Positions 7,339 through 16,654 of a stretch of DNA of 64,000 bases are shown here, piece after piece. The number at the start of each line of letters is the position of its first letter. Position 1 is the stretch's first letter. A program made the position numbers and the translations under genes. The notes beneath the pieces were generated by a model, which made no database searches, was not told where the DNA came from, and saw only the letters and a program-made list of their open reading frames with translations. This DNA is from Clostridia bacterium (GTDB taxonomy: Bacteria; Bacillota; Clostridia; Oscillospirales; CAG-272), in assembly GCA_017533565.1 (NCBI GenBank), contig JAFXHU010000015.1, positions 1 through 64,000 on the forward strand. The letters run 5' to 3'.

Positions 7339-8721
7339 CTACTTCCCGACGCAGAAGCGGGAAAAAATATCTCCGACAACGCTTTCGGAAACGCTCCTGC
7401 CGTCAAGCTCTCCGATTGCCCCAAGGGCAAGCTCTATATCGGAGGATGCAGCATCGGCGGGCATACCGACCGAATATGCCGTAATGGCAGCGTCTATAAA
7501 CTCCCTCGCCCTCAAAAGCGAAGAATGCTGGCGAGCAGAGGATACGACGGCGTCGGTGGAGGTAGATATCTTCTCGTCCGTGAAAAGTCGGTCAACCACC
7601 TCGGTTAAATGGCGCAGAGCCTCATCCCCGCCGTCCCTTGCCGAGGTGCGGATTGTTGCGTCAAAATCGCAATTAAGCCTACCCGTGTCAAGCTTTTCGG
7701 CACCGTCCGCCTTGTTGAGGATACATATTTTCGCCCCGCGCGCCTCCTTTAGCAGAAGGAGCAAATCCTCGTCCTCCCGATCAAGCTCGCGCGAAAGGTC
7801 GAATACCGCGATTATAAGCTCCGCGGCGGCTATTTTTTCCCTTGAGCGCTCTATGCCGATTTTTTCAACCGTGTCCGCGCCCTCGCTTCTTATTCCCGCC
7901 GTGTCGGTAAGCCGAAGCAAAACCCGCCCAAGCGGAACTGTTTTTTCAAGAAGGTCGCGCGTAGTGCCGGGAATGCTCGTTACTATTGCCGCCTCCTCGT
8001 CGAGAATGAGGTTGTATATAGTTGATTTTCCAACGTTGGGCTTTCCGCAAATTACCGCGGATATTCCCTCGGTTATCGCGCGCCCCGTTTTGTAGGAGTC
8101 GATAAGCCGGTTAAGCAGCTCGCGAATTTTGACAAGCTCCGCGAGCGTTTGCTCCTCGGTAAAATCGCCGAGGTCCTCGTCGGGATAATCAATTCTCGCG
8201 TAAATAGAGCCGAGAAGCGTGGTGATTGCCGTGCGGATTTCCCCGATTTTCGTGCGAAGCCTCGTGCGTGCAGGCTCTGCACCGAGGCGCATTTCCTCGC
8301 GGGATTTTGCATCTAAAAGGCTGCCTATTGCCTCCGCATCGGTAAGCGAAAGCCGCCCGTTGATAAATGCCCGACGGGTAAATTCGCCGCTTTCTGCAGG
8401 CACAGCTCCCGCCGCGAAAACAGCCTCCAGCACGGTCGCACTGACCAGGCTGCCGCCGTGACAGGAAATCTCGCACACGTCCTCCCCCGTGTATGAATGG
8501 GGCGCGGGGAAAACGGTTGCAAGCCCGTCGTCGATTCTTTCATTATTATATATAATATATCCGTAAACCTGCGTCCTTGCGGGATAGTCGGAAAGCCGCC
8601 TTCCCGATGCGGGACGGAAAACCCTTTCGGTTATTTCGCACACGTCCGCGCCGCTTATACGGATAATCGCAACCCCACCCTTTCCGGGTGGGGTGGAAAT
8701 TGCTGCAATTGTATTGAACAT
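7339..8721 (-). CDS. mnmE: tRNA modification GTPase MnmE (TrmE)
   Basis: A 460-residue GTPase that, with MnmG, installs the carboxymethylaminomethyl or aminomethyl group on wobble U34 of certain tRNAs. The N-terminal tetrahydrofolate-binding domain (1-~120, including GGVAIIRISG and HGG), the helical domain and the inserted G domain are all present: GKPNVGKST near 223, IPGTTRD near 249, DTAGIR near 269 and NKAD near 337. The C-terminal catalytic Cys motif is FCVGK (family FC[IV]GK), with TAG as stop. It starts one base overlapping the jag stop, so the two are translationally coupled. MnmG and RsmG, often adjacent, are not here. Confidence 0.97.
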   Translation of the reverse strand: MFNTIAAISTPPGKGGVAIIRISGADVCEITERVFRPASGRRLSDYPARTQVYGYIIYNNERIDDGLATVFPAPHSYTGEDVCEISCHGGSLVSATVLEAVFAAGAVPAESGEFTRRAFINGRLSLTDAEAIGSLLDAKSREEMRLGAEPARTRLRTKIGEIRTAITTLLGSIYARIDYPDEDLGDFTEEQTLAELVKIRELLNRLIDSYKTGRAITEGISAVICGKPNVGKSTIYNLILDEEAAIVTSIPGTTRDLLEKTVPLGRVLLRLTDTAGIRSEGADTVEKIGIERSREKIAAAELIIAVFDLSRELDREDEDLLLLLKEARGAKICILNKADGAEKLDTGRLNCDFDATIRTSARDGGDEALRHLTEVVDRLFTDEKISTSTDAVVSSARQHSSLLRAREFIDAAITAYSVGMPADAASSDIELALGAIGELDGRSVSESVVGDIFSRFCVGK

Positions 8722-9836
8722 TACTTGATTCCGTCGTCGTCCTCGTCGATGACAAGCTCCTCTGCCTCGTCGGGAACGGTGGTTTCAACGGTAACGGTTT
8801 CGTCGTCGCTTTCGTCAACCGAAACGCTTACGTCAACTGCGCCGACGCTTGCGCTTACGTCGTCTGCCTCGGGTGCAAACTCGTCGCGAAGCGAGGTGGA
8901 GGCTTCAACCTCCGCATCCTCCTCAAAAATGCCCTCGGGCTTCTTGTCGGTGAGGAAGATTACGATTTTGCGGTTGTTTTCCGAGCCGATGGAGTTGGTG
9001 GAAACACCCTCGATGCCCTGAATTTCGGAGTGAATAATTCTTCTCTCGTACGCACTCATAGGCTCGAGCATAACGCTGCGCTTGTTGCGGAGTGCCTTCT
9101 GTGCCATTCTTCTTGCAAGCGCACGGAGGGTAGCCTCTCTCTTTGCGCGGTAGCCCTCGATGTCGATTGTAACGCGGCTCTTGTCGCGCTCGCCCTTCGA
9201 GTTCTTTCTCGCGGAGGCGAGGTTTGCAAGATACTGAAGCGCGTCGAGAGTGTCGCCGTGATGACCGATAAGAGTGGAGGCGTCCGAGCCGATGATGTTG
9301 ATTCTTCTCGTTCCGTCCTCGCAGGAATACAGCTCTGCGGTAGCCTCAAGACCGATATCCGAAAGGAGGGTGTTGATAAAGTCGAAGGACATATCCTCTC
9401 CCGCCTCTACCTCGCGGCGCTCCATCTTAAGCTCGTTTTCGGGAATTACGGGAGCCTGCGGCTTGCTTGCGGAGCCTTCTGCACCCGTCTTTTTCTTGTG
9501 CTTCTTTTTCTTCTTATTGCTCTGGGCGGGAGCTGCCTCCTCACCCTCCTTTACCTCGGGCTTCTTTTCCTCTCTTGGCTTTGCCTCGGTTTTTCTTTCG
9601 GGCTTCGGTCCTTTTTTCTTGTCCCCTCTGCGTCTTTCCTCACGCTCGGGAATTTCAATCGATGCCTTAACCTGTGCGGGCTTTACGCCGATAATGCCGA
9701 AGATGCCTTTCGAGCCCATATGAACTATTTCAAACTTAATATCTACGTCGTCAAGCGCGGAAACGCCAAGCGCCGCGCGGGCATTTTCCTTTGCCTCTGC
9801 AACGTCCTTACCTGTTGCAAGTACTTCCTTAATCAT
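8721..9836 (-). CDS. jag: Jag/KhpB-type RNA-binding protein (SpoIIIJ-associated)
   Basis: A 371-residue protein with Jag_N (1-~55, including GSKGIFGIIGVKPAQV), a lysine- and glutamate-rich linker (~62-135), a KH domain (~150-225, with GHHGDTLDALQYLA) and an R3H domain (~230-294, ending RRIIHSEIQGIEGVSTNSIGSE). KhpB binds RNA with KhpA and influences cell division and elongation in Gram-positive bacteria. It sits immediately downstream of yidC, the standard arrangement. Unusually, a ~77-residue acidic tail rich in Asp, Glu, Val and Ser follows R3H, where most homologues end. The assignment is secure; the tail is unexplained. Confidence 0.95.
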   Translation of the reverse strand: MIKEVLATGKDVAEAKENARAALGVSALDDVDIKFEIVHMGSKGIFGIIGVKPAQVKASIEIPEREERRRGDKKKGPKPERKTEAKPREEKKPEVKEGEEAAPAQSNKKKKKHKKKTGAEGSASKPQAPVIPENELKMERREVEAGEDMSFDFINTLLSDIGLEATAELYSCEDGTRRINIIGSDASTLIGHHGDTLDALQYLANLASARKNSKGERDKSRVTIDIEGYRAKREATLRALARRMAQKALRNKRSVMLEPMSAYERRIIHSEIQGIEGVSTNSIGSENNRKIVIFLTDKKPEGIFEEDAEVEASTSLRDEFAPEADDVSASVGAVDVSVSVDESDDETVTVETTVPDEAEELVIDEDDDGIK

Positions 9837-9889
9837 ATCTTAACCTTTCTTTAACTGTTTAAAAGATGTCCTCTGACAGCCTATACCTG

Positions 9890-11221
9890 TCAGTCCTTGA
9901 TTTCGGGGATATCTCCGCCGAATTTTTTGTTTCCGCCCTCGGTCTTTTTGTCCTCGGGAATCGGGGGAAGCTCCTCGTAATCGTCGTCGTCGATATAGTG
10001 GAGCGAGCGGTACTTCGGTCCCTGCTTTGCCGCAGCGCGTGCCGCCTTTTCGATTTCCTTTTCCTGACGGCGAAGCTCCTTTATCTCCTCCTCGCTAAAC
10101 TTTGGAATTGGCATAAGCTTTGCAAGGATAAGCGAGTTGATAAGTCCGAGTATCGACTGGTAAATCCAGTAAAGACCGAGCATTCCCGAGAAGCTGAACG
10201 CAATAAAGAGCGTCATACCGGGCATAACGAGGTCCATAATCTTCATCGAGGCTGCGGTTTGCGCGTCCTGACCCGCGGTGGCGGGGGAGGGGTTAATCTT
10301 TCTCATTATCCACATCGTAAACCACTGTGCAAGCGCCGCAAGCACGGGAATGATGCAAAGGATAGAGAAGTTCTTAAGACTCGGCGTGTGAGCGAGGTTT
10401 ACGCCCCAAAGCATAAAGTTCGGGATGCTATCGTACTCGATACCGTAGTCTTCTATGAGTGTCATTCTGTCTTCCGCGTCGGTTGACTTCTTAATAGCTT
10501 CTGCGTTTTGAATGATTGCGAGCTGGTTGGCGTTAAGCTCCTCCTCGCCGTCCTTCTTTGCGAGAAGCTCGCTGTTTGCGGTATAGCCGTTTTCAACGAA
10601 ATCGCGGATATTGCCGACGAGGGCAATTTCCTTCGTCTTAAGAGTCTTTTTGAGGTTCTTGTACGCCTTGTTCTCTCCCTTCTTCTCCTTCGTTTCAAGG
10701 AAATCCGAAAGAATCTTTTCCTTCGTTTCCGCATTGTCCGAGGAGTAGTCGAGATAAAGGCGAAGGGAAATATCGGTCCTTGAAAAATCCTCGTCGCTAA
10801 TCTCGCTTATGCCGTTTACGGCAAGAAGGCTTGCGTCATAGCTGTCGATAGGCTTTGCGATGTAGGAAAGAGGACCCTGAATAACGGTGTAGAGCAGAAT
10901 GATTATGGGCATCTGGATAAGAAGGGGAAGACAGCCCGACATCGGGTTATAGCCCTCCTTTTGCTGCAGCTCCATAATTTCCTGCTGCTGTTTTTGCATT
11001 GTGGGTTGGTCTGTTCTGCCCTTGTACTTTGCCTTGATAAGCTCGATTTTTGGGGTCAGCTTTGCCATTTTTATCTGGTTTTTCTGCTGCTTAATCGTAA
11101 AGGGCAAAAAGACGATTTTGAATACCAGCGCGTAAAAGAGAAGTGCGAGTGCGTAGGAGCCGGAAATCGTATTGAAGAATCGCATCATCGCACCGAGCGC
11201 GGTGTAAATCCAATCTAACAT
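9890..11221 (-). CDS. yidC: Membrane protein insertase YidC/Oxa1/SpoIIIJ
   Basis: A 443-residue insertase that places proteins in the cytoplasmic membrane alone or with SecYEG. It starts with a membrane segment, then has the conserved IKQQKNQIKMAKLTPKIELIKAKYKGR cytoplasmic coil, MSGCLPLLIQMPIIILLY, and a C-terminal pair of helices (MTLFIAFSFSGMLGLYWIYQSILGLI). The loop between the first conserved helix pair and the rest (about residues 135-265) is much longer than in Bacillus homologues and is Lys/Glu-rich with AETKEKILSDFLETKEKKGE. The C-terminal tail is basic then acidic. Gene order rnpA-yidD-yidC-jag supports the call. Confidence 0.96.
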   Translation of the reverse strand: MLDWIYTALGAMMRFFNTISGSYALALLFYALVFKIVFLPFTIKQQKNQIKMAKLTPKIELIKAKYKGRTDQPTMQKQQQEIMELQQKEGYNPMSGCLPLLIQMPIIILLYTVIQGPLSYIAKPIDSYDASLLAVNGISEISDEDFSRTDISLRLYLDYSSDNAETKEKILSDFLETKEKKGENKAYKNLKKTLKTKEIALVGNIRDFVENGYTANSELLAKKDGEEELNANQLAIIQNAEAIKKSTDAEDRMTLIEDYGIEYDSIPNFMLWGVNLAHTPSLKNFSILCIIPVLAALAQWFTMWIMRKINPSPATAGQDAQTAASMKIMDLVMPGMTLFIAFSFSGMLGLYWIYQSILGLINSLILAKLMPIPKFSEEEIKELRRQEKEIEKAARAAAKQGPKYRSLHYIDDDDYEELPPIPEDKKTEGGNKKFGGDIPEIKD

Positions 11222-11234
11222 TTTTAAATTCCTT

Positions 11235-11510
11235 TTAAATATTTTTGTTCTCGGTTATATCCTTCGCAGTGTCTGCCGGACGCGGGTTACGAAATCCTTT
11301 TTCGGGTACGGGGTCGTATCCACCCTTGCAAAACGGGTTGCAACGGAGAATGCGCCATACGGTAAGGATAAGTCCCACGAAAAAGCCCCGTTTCTTAAAA
11401 GCCTCGATAGCATAGCTTGAGCAGGTGGGCGTAAATCTGCAGCAGGGCGGTTTTAGGGGGGATATAAATTTTTGGTAAAGGCGTATAAGCCATATCATCA
11501 GGTGCTTCAT
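11235..11510 (-). CDS. yidD: Membrane protein insertion efficiency factor YidD
   Basis: A 91-residue protein with the family signatures [20 protein letters not shown] and [14 protein letters not shown]. YidD is a small amphipathic membrane-associated protein encoded between rnpA and yidC that aids YidC-dependent insertion. Its start overlaps the rnpA stop by four bases (ATGA), showing translational coupling. Confidence 0.96.
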   Translation of the reverse strand: MKHLMIWLIRLYQKFISPLKPPCCRFTPTCSSYAIEAFKKRGFFVGLILTVWRILRCNPFCKGGYDPVPEKGFRNPRPADTAKDITENKNI

Positions 11511-11887
11511 TTTCCCTGATACATTCCGAGCTTTGCCAATGCCGACTCAAGCTGTACCTTTATTTCGGTGCTTTTCATATTGACGGCGGCGTGCCGTGCG
11601 GCAATGACGATGAGAAATCCGACCTTAAGCGGCCGTTCCTTTTCAATGAGGCGTAGCGCCTCGCGCATTATACGGCGACAGCGGCTTCTCACTACCGCCT
11701 TGCCAAGCGTCTTCGAGGTTGTAAGACCGATGCGGTTAACAACCCTTTTTTCGGGATGCGACCTTGCGAGTCGCTTTGCTGCATAATCGGGCAGAACGTA
11801 AACCGCAAGAGCCGATGTCACTGCTCTTTTGCCCTTTGAATACGCTTTTGAATACAAATGATTTTCACAAATCGCCTTGAATTTCAT
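11507..11887 (-). CDS. rnpA: Ribonuclease P protein component
   Basis: The 126-residue protein subunit of RNase P, which helps the catalytic RNA remove tRNA 5' leaders. The conserved RNR motif is present as [20 protein letters not shown] take the start at 11887 ([14 protein letters not shown]) because GGAGG lies seven to eight bases upstream; an ATG at 11899 would put the ribosome site inside the coding sequence. It follows rpmH with an intervening hairpin, the normal order. Confidence 0.96.
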   Translation of the reverse strand: MKFKAICENHLYSKAYSKGKRAVTSALAVYVLPDYAAKRLARSHPEKRVVNRIGLTTSKTLGKAVVRSRCRRIMREALRLIEKERPLKVGFLIVIAARHAAVNMKSTEIKVQLESALAKLGMYQGK

Positions 11888-11905
11888 AAAGGCCTCCATT
11901 CAAGC

Positions 11906-11955
11906 AAAAACCCCGATAAAGTGCCGTGGTAAATCGGTCGTTTATCGGAGGTTTT
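11906..11955 (-). terminator. Attenuator-like hairpin between rpmH and rnpA
   Basis: On the minus strand, a CCTCCGATAAA arm pairs with TTTATCGGGG (one mismatch) across ~20 bases and is followed by TTTTTG. It could partially terminate after rpmH and set the rpmH:rnpA ratio. Confidence 0.55.
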
Positions 11956-12007
11956 GTTGTTGTCACTCTGGTGACTGTCACGTTGTGACCGACTGCTTCG
12001 CCGTCAA

Positions 12008-12142
12008 TTAGTAGGTGAGTCTTGCTCTTCCCTTGGCGCGTCTTCTCTTAAGAACCTTTCTTCCGTTAGCGGTTGCCATTCTCTTTCTGAAACCGTGTTC
12101 CTTTTTTCTCTGTCTCTTCTTGGGCTGGTAAGTTCTTTTCAC
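12008..12142 (-). CDS. rpmH: 50S ribosomal protein L34
   Basis: A 44-residue protein starting at GTG (12142) with GGAGG seven bases upstream. It begins [20 protein letters not shown] and continues [20 protein letters not shown], a full match to L34. It is transcribed from a perfect consensus promoter at 12205-12233 and heads the rnpA-yidD-yidC-jag-mnmE series. In many Firmicutes rpmH lies beside dnaA and oriC; here the upstream neighbour is a rhamnosidase, and no DnaA boxes of the TTATCCACA type are visible. Confidence 0.96.
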   Translation of the reverse strand: MKRTYQPKKRQRKKEHGFRKRMATANGRKVLKRRRAKGRARLTY

Positions 12143-12204
12143 GATTGCACCTCCTTCGTCAAAAATTAACATCTTTTATGCGTATTCATATTAACGCAAG
12201 GTAT

Positions 12205-12233
12205 ATTATAACGCATCAACCACCGTTTGTCAA
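12205..12233 (-). promoter_or_regulatory. Perfect consensus sigma-A promoter for rpmH
   Basis: Minus strand TTGACA (12233-12228), 17-base spacer, TATAAT (12210-12205): both hexamers are perfect, as expected for a ribosomal-protein gene. Confidence 0.92.
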
Positions 12234-12283
12234 GCAATTTTTTAAAATATTTATTTTTTATATTGTATATACAGCTTTCCGTA

Positions 12284-12312
12284 TTGTAATTGTAAAGAAA
12301 TTGTGCTATAAT
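12284..12312 (+). promoter_or_regulatory. Promoter for the GH78 gene
   Basis: TTGTAA (12284-12289), 17-base spacer, TGTGC then TATAAT (12307-12312): extended -10 promoter, 50 bases before the start codon. Confidence 0.75.
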
Positions 12313-12362
12313 TTTCCTCAGAAAGATGCAATGGTTTCTGCAAAAACCAAAAAGGGGTAAAA

Positions 12363-14606
12363 ATGATTTTTGATTCAAAGTGGATAACGTACAAAACGGG
12401 CGAAAACAATTCCCCCGACGATAAATACGGAAACCCCTCTCCCTATTTCAGACGGGGGTTTTCTGTCGCCTCCGACGTAAAGCGCGCCACCCTTTACGTA
12501 AGTGCGCTTGGAGTTTTCAAGGCGTTTCTTAACGGCGCGCCCGTGTCAAATGATTACCTTTCCCCGGGTTGGGTTGACTACCATAAAAGACTCCCCTACG
12601 TCACCTACGACATAACCGATATGCTTCGTAAAAGGAATGCGGTCGGTGTTGTGCTTGGCGACGGCTGGGCTGTGGGGCATCTCGGCTCCACCTATGCGTT
12701 TAAAAGATGCGGCTACTCGGAAAGGGTGGAGTTCACAGCGCTTTTGAGAATTGAATACTCCGACGGACATACCGACGAAATCTCTACCGACTCCACCTGG
12801 CGCGCAAGCTCGGGTGCAATACGCAGATCGGATATATATATGGGCGAATACGTTGACGGGCGGCTTGCCCTCGGTGATTTTTCTTCCGCCGACTATGACG
12901 ACGGCGCGTGGGAGTATGCGGAGGAATGTGTTTTTAAATTCTCCCGAAACCTCTTTCTTGACCCCGTGAAAATTCCCCCGATTGTCGTTAAGCATCGGCT
13001 TACACCCCACCCCGTGTCAAAAAACGGCAATAAAACTTTATATAACGTTGGGCAAAACATAGCTGGCGTTGTTTCCCTTTCGGTAAGGGGAGAGCGCGGT
13101 GCGAAAATCACCGTCCGCCACGGAGAGCTGCTCTCGGACGGTGCGCTTTATACCGAAAACCTCAGAAAGGCGGAGGCAACCGATACCTATATCCTTGCGG
13201 GTGGGGGCGTTGAAAAATTCCGTCCGCTTTTCACCTATCACGGCTTTCAGTATTTTGAAATTGAGATTGACGGAAATGCGGAAATTCTCGATGCGGCTGC
13301 GGAGGCAATGTACACCGACCTTTCGGTCGCGGGCGAATTTTCCTGCTCTGATGAAATTGTAAACAAAATATATTCCAACGCACTCTGGGGACAACGGGAT
13401 AATTTTCTCGGTCTGCCAACCGACTGTCCGCAGCGTGACGAAAGACTCGGATGGACGGCGGATGCTCAAATATTCGCGCGAAGTGCAATGTGGAATATGG
13501 ATTGTCGCGCCTTTTACGACAAATACCTCTCGGATATAAGGGATGCGCAGCTCGGTAACGGTGTAATCCCCGCGGTCGCTCCCGTCCCTCCTGTTGGAAG
13601 CCGCTTCTATACGGGGCGTGACTGTGCCGCAGGCTGGGCGGAGGCTATCGCGGAGCTGCCCTACGACCATTTTATAATGTACGGCGATACGAAAATCCTT
13701 CGCGACAATCTGCCCGCGGCAAAAAGACTTCTTGACTATTACGCCGAGGAAAGTCCAAACGGCATACGAAACGGGGGCGGTGCATACGGCGACTGGCTCT
13801 CTCTCGGCACACCGTCCGACCTTTCGGCGATTTCAACGCTTTACTACACCCGTCTTTCGGGAATGGTTGCGTTTATGTGCCGCGTTATTGGAGATACGGA
13901 GGCCGAAAGGTACGAGGCACTCTTTGAAAGACAGAAAAGGGTTTTCAGCGATAATTTTGTTTCGGAGGACGGAAAAATTCTCTCCGATACGCAATCCCTT
14001 TACGCCATTGCATACAAATCGGGCATTATTACAAGGGAGGAGGCAAAGCGTCATCTTGAGAGAAAGCTTAACGAAAGCTGCGGAAAGCTCACAACCGGAT
14101 TTCTCGGCATAAAATTCCTGCTTCCGACCCTTTGCGATATAGGGCGTGCCGACCTTGCCTACGGTATACTTACAAGCACCGAATTTCCGGGGTGGGGCTA
14201 CTCGATAATGAACGGCGCAACAACGGTGTGGGAGCATTGGGACAGCTTTACCGCAGAAAACGGAATACGTGCAGGGATGAATTCCTTTAACCACTATTCC
14301 TTTGGCTCTTGTGTGGAGTGGATGTTTGAATATTGCCTCGGAATACGACCGACGGCATCGGGTGGGTTTAAATCCGTCATCCTTGCTCCCACGTTTGACC
14401 CGACGGGCAAAATCACCTCTGCAAAGGGAAGATATGCCACCCCGTGTGGAGAAATTGAGGTCTTGTGGGAGAAAACGGGCGATAAAATCACCTATACCGC
14501 CACAGTCCCGAATGCCGTAAATGTAAATCTTGATTTACATAATTATGAGGTTGTCGACTCGGAGCACGACGGCAACAAATATACCGTTACCGTTTTGGCT
14601 CCGTAA
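12363..14606 (+). CDS. Alpha-L-rhamnosidase, GH78 family
   Basis: A 747-residue GH78 enzyme that removes terminal alpha-L-rhamnose from glycosides, pectin side chains or similar. The N-terminal beta-sandwich includes LYVSALGVFKAFLNGAPVSNDYLSPGWVDYHKR (~43-75, typical of the family). The (alpha/alpha)6 barrel holds the signature LPTDCPQRDERLGWTADAQIF near 345, whose Asp/Glu cluster includes the general acid, and GATTVWEHWDSF near 620. There is no signal peptide, so it is cytoplasmic and probably handles imported oligosaccharides. Two copies of the dispersed CCCGTGTCAA motif lie inside the gene (12540, 13011), each read as Pro-Val-Ser. It has its own promoter. Substrate is inferred from family. 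Confidence 0.9.
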   Translation: MIFDSKWITYKTGENNSPDDKYGNPSPYFRRGFSVASDVKRATLYVSALGVFKAFLNGAPVSNDYLSPGWVDYHKRLPYVTYDITDMLRKRNAVGVVLGDGWAVGHLGSTYAFKRCGYSERVEFTALLRIEYSDGHTDEISTDSTWRASSGAIRRSDIYMGEYVDGRLALGDFSSADYDDGAWEYAEECVFKFSRNLFLDPVKIPPIVVKHRLTPHPVSKNGNKTLYNVGQNIAGVVSLSVRGERGAKITVRHGELLSDGALYTENLRKAEATDTYILAGGGVEKFRPLFTYHGFQYFEIEIDGNAEILDAAAEAMYTDLSVAGEFSCSDEIVNKIYSNALWGQRDNFLGLPTDCPQRDERLGWTADAQIFARSAMWNMDCRAFYDKYLSDIRDAQLGNGVIPAVAPVPPVGSRFYTGRDCAAGWAEAIAELPYDHFIMYGDTKILRDNLPAAKRLLDYYAEESPNGIRNGGGAYGDWLSLGTPSDLSAISTLYYTRLSGMVAFMCRVIGDTEAERYEALFERQKRVFSDNFVSEDGKILSDTQSLYAIAYKSGIITREEAKRHLERKLNESCGKLTTGFLGIKFLLPTLCDIGRADLAYGILTSTEFPGWGYSIMNGATTVWEHWDSFTAENGIRAGMNSFNHYSFGSCVEWMFEYCLGIRPTASGGFKSVILAPTFDPTGKITSAKGRYATPCGEIEVLWEKTGDKITYTATVPNAVNVNLDLHNYEVVDSEHDGNKYTVTVLAP

Positions 14607-14665
14607 TGCCGTACCCCACGCGCCCCTTAAATATTTAATAAATTTTGTAATCGGTTCTACTATGC

Positions 14666-14694
14666 TTGACAAAGCGTGTGTTTTATGCTAAAAT
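14666..14694 (+). promoter_or_regulatory. Promoter for hpt-mtaB
   Basis: TTGACA (14666-14671), 17-base spacer, ATGC then TAAAAT (14689-14694), 61 bases before the hpt start. Confidence 0.82.
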
Positions 14695-14754
14695 AACCGC
14701 ATAGTTAGAATGAGAAGTATTGGCTTTAGTCAATTTTCGGCTTTTGGAGGCTTT

Positions 14755-15306
14755 ATGAGAAAGGATATTGCAAAAATCCTCGTAACAGAGGAGGAAATCG
14801 ATAGAATTACCACCCGAATTGCGGCGCAAATCGACCGCGACTACGCGGGTGAGGATAAAAATCTCATTCTCGTTTGCGTGCTGAAGGGCTCGATTGTGTT
14901 TATGGGCGACCTTATGAAAAAAATCACCGTCCCCGTAGAGATTGACTGTATAAAGGCGTCAAGCTACGGCGCGGGTACGGTTACAACAGGCACTGTCAAC
15001 ATTCATCTTGACCTTGTGCGCCCCGACCTTGACAAATGTGACCTCCTTGTTATTGAGGATATTATCGACAGCGGCGTGACCCTCTCTTATCTTACAAAGT
15101 ACCTGAAGGGAAAGGGCGCGCGAAGCGTTAAAACCTGCACCCTTCTTGACAAGCCCTCCCGCCGCCGCGTGGAGTTTGTGCCCGATTACTGCGGTACCGA
15201 AATCCCCGACGAGTTCGTTGTCGGCTACGGTCTTGATTACAACGAGCGCTACCGCGCGCTCCCCTATATCGGCGTGCTTGACCCGTCGGTTTACTCGGGT
15301 GAGTGA
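14755..15306 (+). CDS. hpt: Hypoxanthine phosphoribosyltransferase
   Basis: A 183-residue purine-salvage enzyme making IMP or GMP from hypoxanthine or guanine and PRPP. The PRPP-binding loop is LLVIEDIIDSGVTLSYL near residue 100, and LKGSIVFMGDL near 47 is the conserved pyrophosphate loop. ATG 14755 is chosen because GGAGG lies six bases upstream; an in-frame ATG at 14710 is further away and has no ribosome site. The stop overlaps the next start (TGATG), so it is coupled to mtaB. No purine riboswitch is visible in the short leader. Confidence 0.95.
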   Translation: MRKDIAKILVTEEEIDRITTRIAAQIDRDYAGEDKNLILVCVLKGSIVFMGDLMKKITVPVEIDCIKASSYGAGTVTTGTVNIHLDLVRPDLDKCDLLVIEDIIDSGVTLSYLTKYLKGKGARSVKTCTLLDKPSRRRVEFVPDYCGTEIPDEFVVGYGLDYNERYRALPYIGVLDPSVYSGE

Positions 15307-16610
15307 TGCCGAGCGTAGCCGTCTATACCCTCGGCTGCAAGGTATCGCAATACGAAACGGAGGCACTCGCCGAGGAGCTTGTGCGACGCGGATTTACACT
15401 CGTGGAATTTGACACGCCTGCCGACGTTTACGTTATTAACACCTGCACCGTAACTGCCGAAAGCGATAGAAAATCGCGGCAGTACATACGCCGTGCCGTA
15501 TCGCAAAACCCCCGCGCCGTGGTTGCCGTTATGGGCTGCTACAGTCAAAGAAGCGCGAGCGAGGTTGCCGCAATAGACGGCGTGAAAATCGTCGTCGGCA
15601 CTGCCGACAAAATGAAGGTTGCCGACCTTGTAAGCGAGTATTTAAGCGGGAAAAGGGAGGGACGGTATATTTCCGCCCCGCCGCTTGACAATGAAAAATT
15701 TGAACCGATGCGCGTTGAAAAAGCGCCGCGCACCCGTGCCTACGTGAAAATTGAGGACGGCTGTGAATCGCGCTGCTCCTATTGTGCAATCCGCCACGCC
15801 CGCGGACCCGTCCGCTCAAAGGCTCCCGCCGACGTTATCTCGGAGGTAGAGGGGCTTTACAAAAGCGGCACTCGCGAGGTGGTGCTGACGGGAATTGAAA
15901 CAGGCTCCTACGGGCGCGACCTTGACGGAGGGTGCGACCTTGCCGAATTGATTCTCACGCTCGACGGGCGTAAAAGCTGCGAAAGGCTGCGGCTCGGCTC
16001 GCTTGCTCCCGAGCTTGTCGGAGAAAAATTTATTCTAAGGGTAAAGGATGCAAAAATCCTTGCACCGCATTTTCACCTTTCGATGCAGTCGGGGTCGGAT
16101 ACGGTGCTTCGCCTGATGCGCCGCCGCTATTCCCGCGCCTACGCGCTTGAAACCGTTGAGCTTTTCAGAAGGCATATCGCGGGGGTACAGTTTACCACCG
16201 ACCTTATGGTTGGCTTCCCCGGGGAAACCGAGGAATGCTTCCTTGAAACGGTTGATTTCGTGCGACGGGCAAAATTCCTCGACGCTCACGTTTTCGCCTA
16301 TTCCGAAAGGGAGGGCACGGATGCCGTTTCTCTGCCAAGCCCCGTGCCGAAAAGCGAAAGACAACGCCGCTCGCGAGAGCTTATTCGCGTTGTGCGCGAG
16401 GTGCGCGACGAAATCCTTGACGGTATAGTTTCGTCGAAAAAGCCGCTTTGCTGTATTCTCGAAACGGGTGATGGAGGGTATTTTACCGCCCACTCCGACG
16501 AGTTTGCCGAGGTAAGCGTTTACGCTCCCGAAAACAAGCAGGGGGATAGGGTAAACGTCATACCCGTGTCACATAATAACGGCGTTATATGCGGTAAGCT
16601 TGCCGATTAA
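15306..16610 (+). CDS. mtaB: tRNA (N6-threonylcarbamoyladenosine-37) methylthiotransferase MtaB
   Basis: A 434-residue radical-SAM enzyme that adds a methylthio group to t6A37 of tRNAs decoding ANN codons. The N-terminal UPF0004 domain supplies three cluster cysteines ([25 protein letters not shown]), and the radical-SAM triad is [15 protein letters not shown] near residue 150 with C at -4 ([10 protein letters not shown]). A TRAM-like C-terminal segment follows. ATG 15306 overlaps the hpt stop; a GTG one codon earlier is possible. A related motif CCCGTGTCAC occurs near the 3' end (16563). Confidence 0.94.
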   Translation: MPSVAVYTLGCKVSQYETEALAEELVRRGFTLVEFDTPADVYVINTCTVTAESDRKSRQYIRRAVSQNPRAVVAVMGCYSQRSASEVAAIDGVKIVVGTADKMKVADLVSEYLSGKREGRYISAPPLDNEKFEPMRVEKAPRTRAYVKIEDGCESRCSYCAIRHARGPVRSKAPADVISEVEGLYKSGTREVVLTGIETGSYGRDLDGGCDLAELILTLDGRKSCERLRLGSLAPELVGEKFILRVKDAKILAPHFHLSMQSGSDTVLRLMRRRYSRAYALETVELFRRHIAGVQFTTDLMVGFPGETEECFLETVDFVRRAKFLDAHVFAYSEREGTDAVSLPSPVPKSERQRRSRELIRVVREVRDEILDGIVSSKKPLCCILETGDGGYFTAHSDEFAEVSVYAPENKQGDRVNVIPVSHNNGVICGKLAD

Positions 16611-16623
16611 CAGTATTAAAATT

Positions 16624-16641
16624 TGCAAATAATTATTTACA
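16624..16641 (+). repeat. AT-rich near-palindrome, copy 2
   Basis: TGCAAATAATTATTTACA ends 13 bases before the glyS start and touches its ribosome site. It is palindromic apart from one mismatched pair. Confidence 0.55.
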
Positions 16642-16654
16642 TTTGGAGATAAAA

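Noticed and set aside
12143-12362. Chromosome origin beside rpmH
   Set aside because: No TTATCCACA-type DnaA boxes and no dnaA; the region holds two ordinary promoters.
14607-14754. Purine riboswitch ahead of hpt
   Set aside because: No aptamer core elements; only a promoter and ribosome site fit in the space.
16611-16654. T-box leader for glycyl-tRNA synthetase
   Set aside because: Only 44 bases separate it from mtaB; too short and no T-box sequence.
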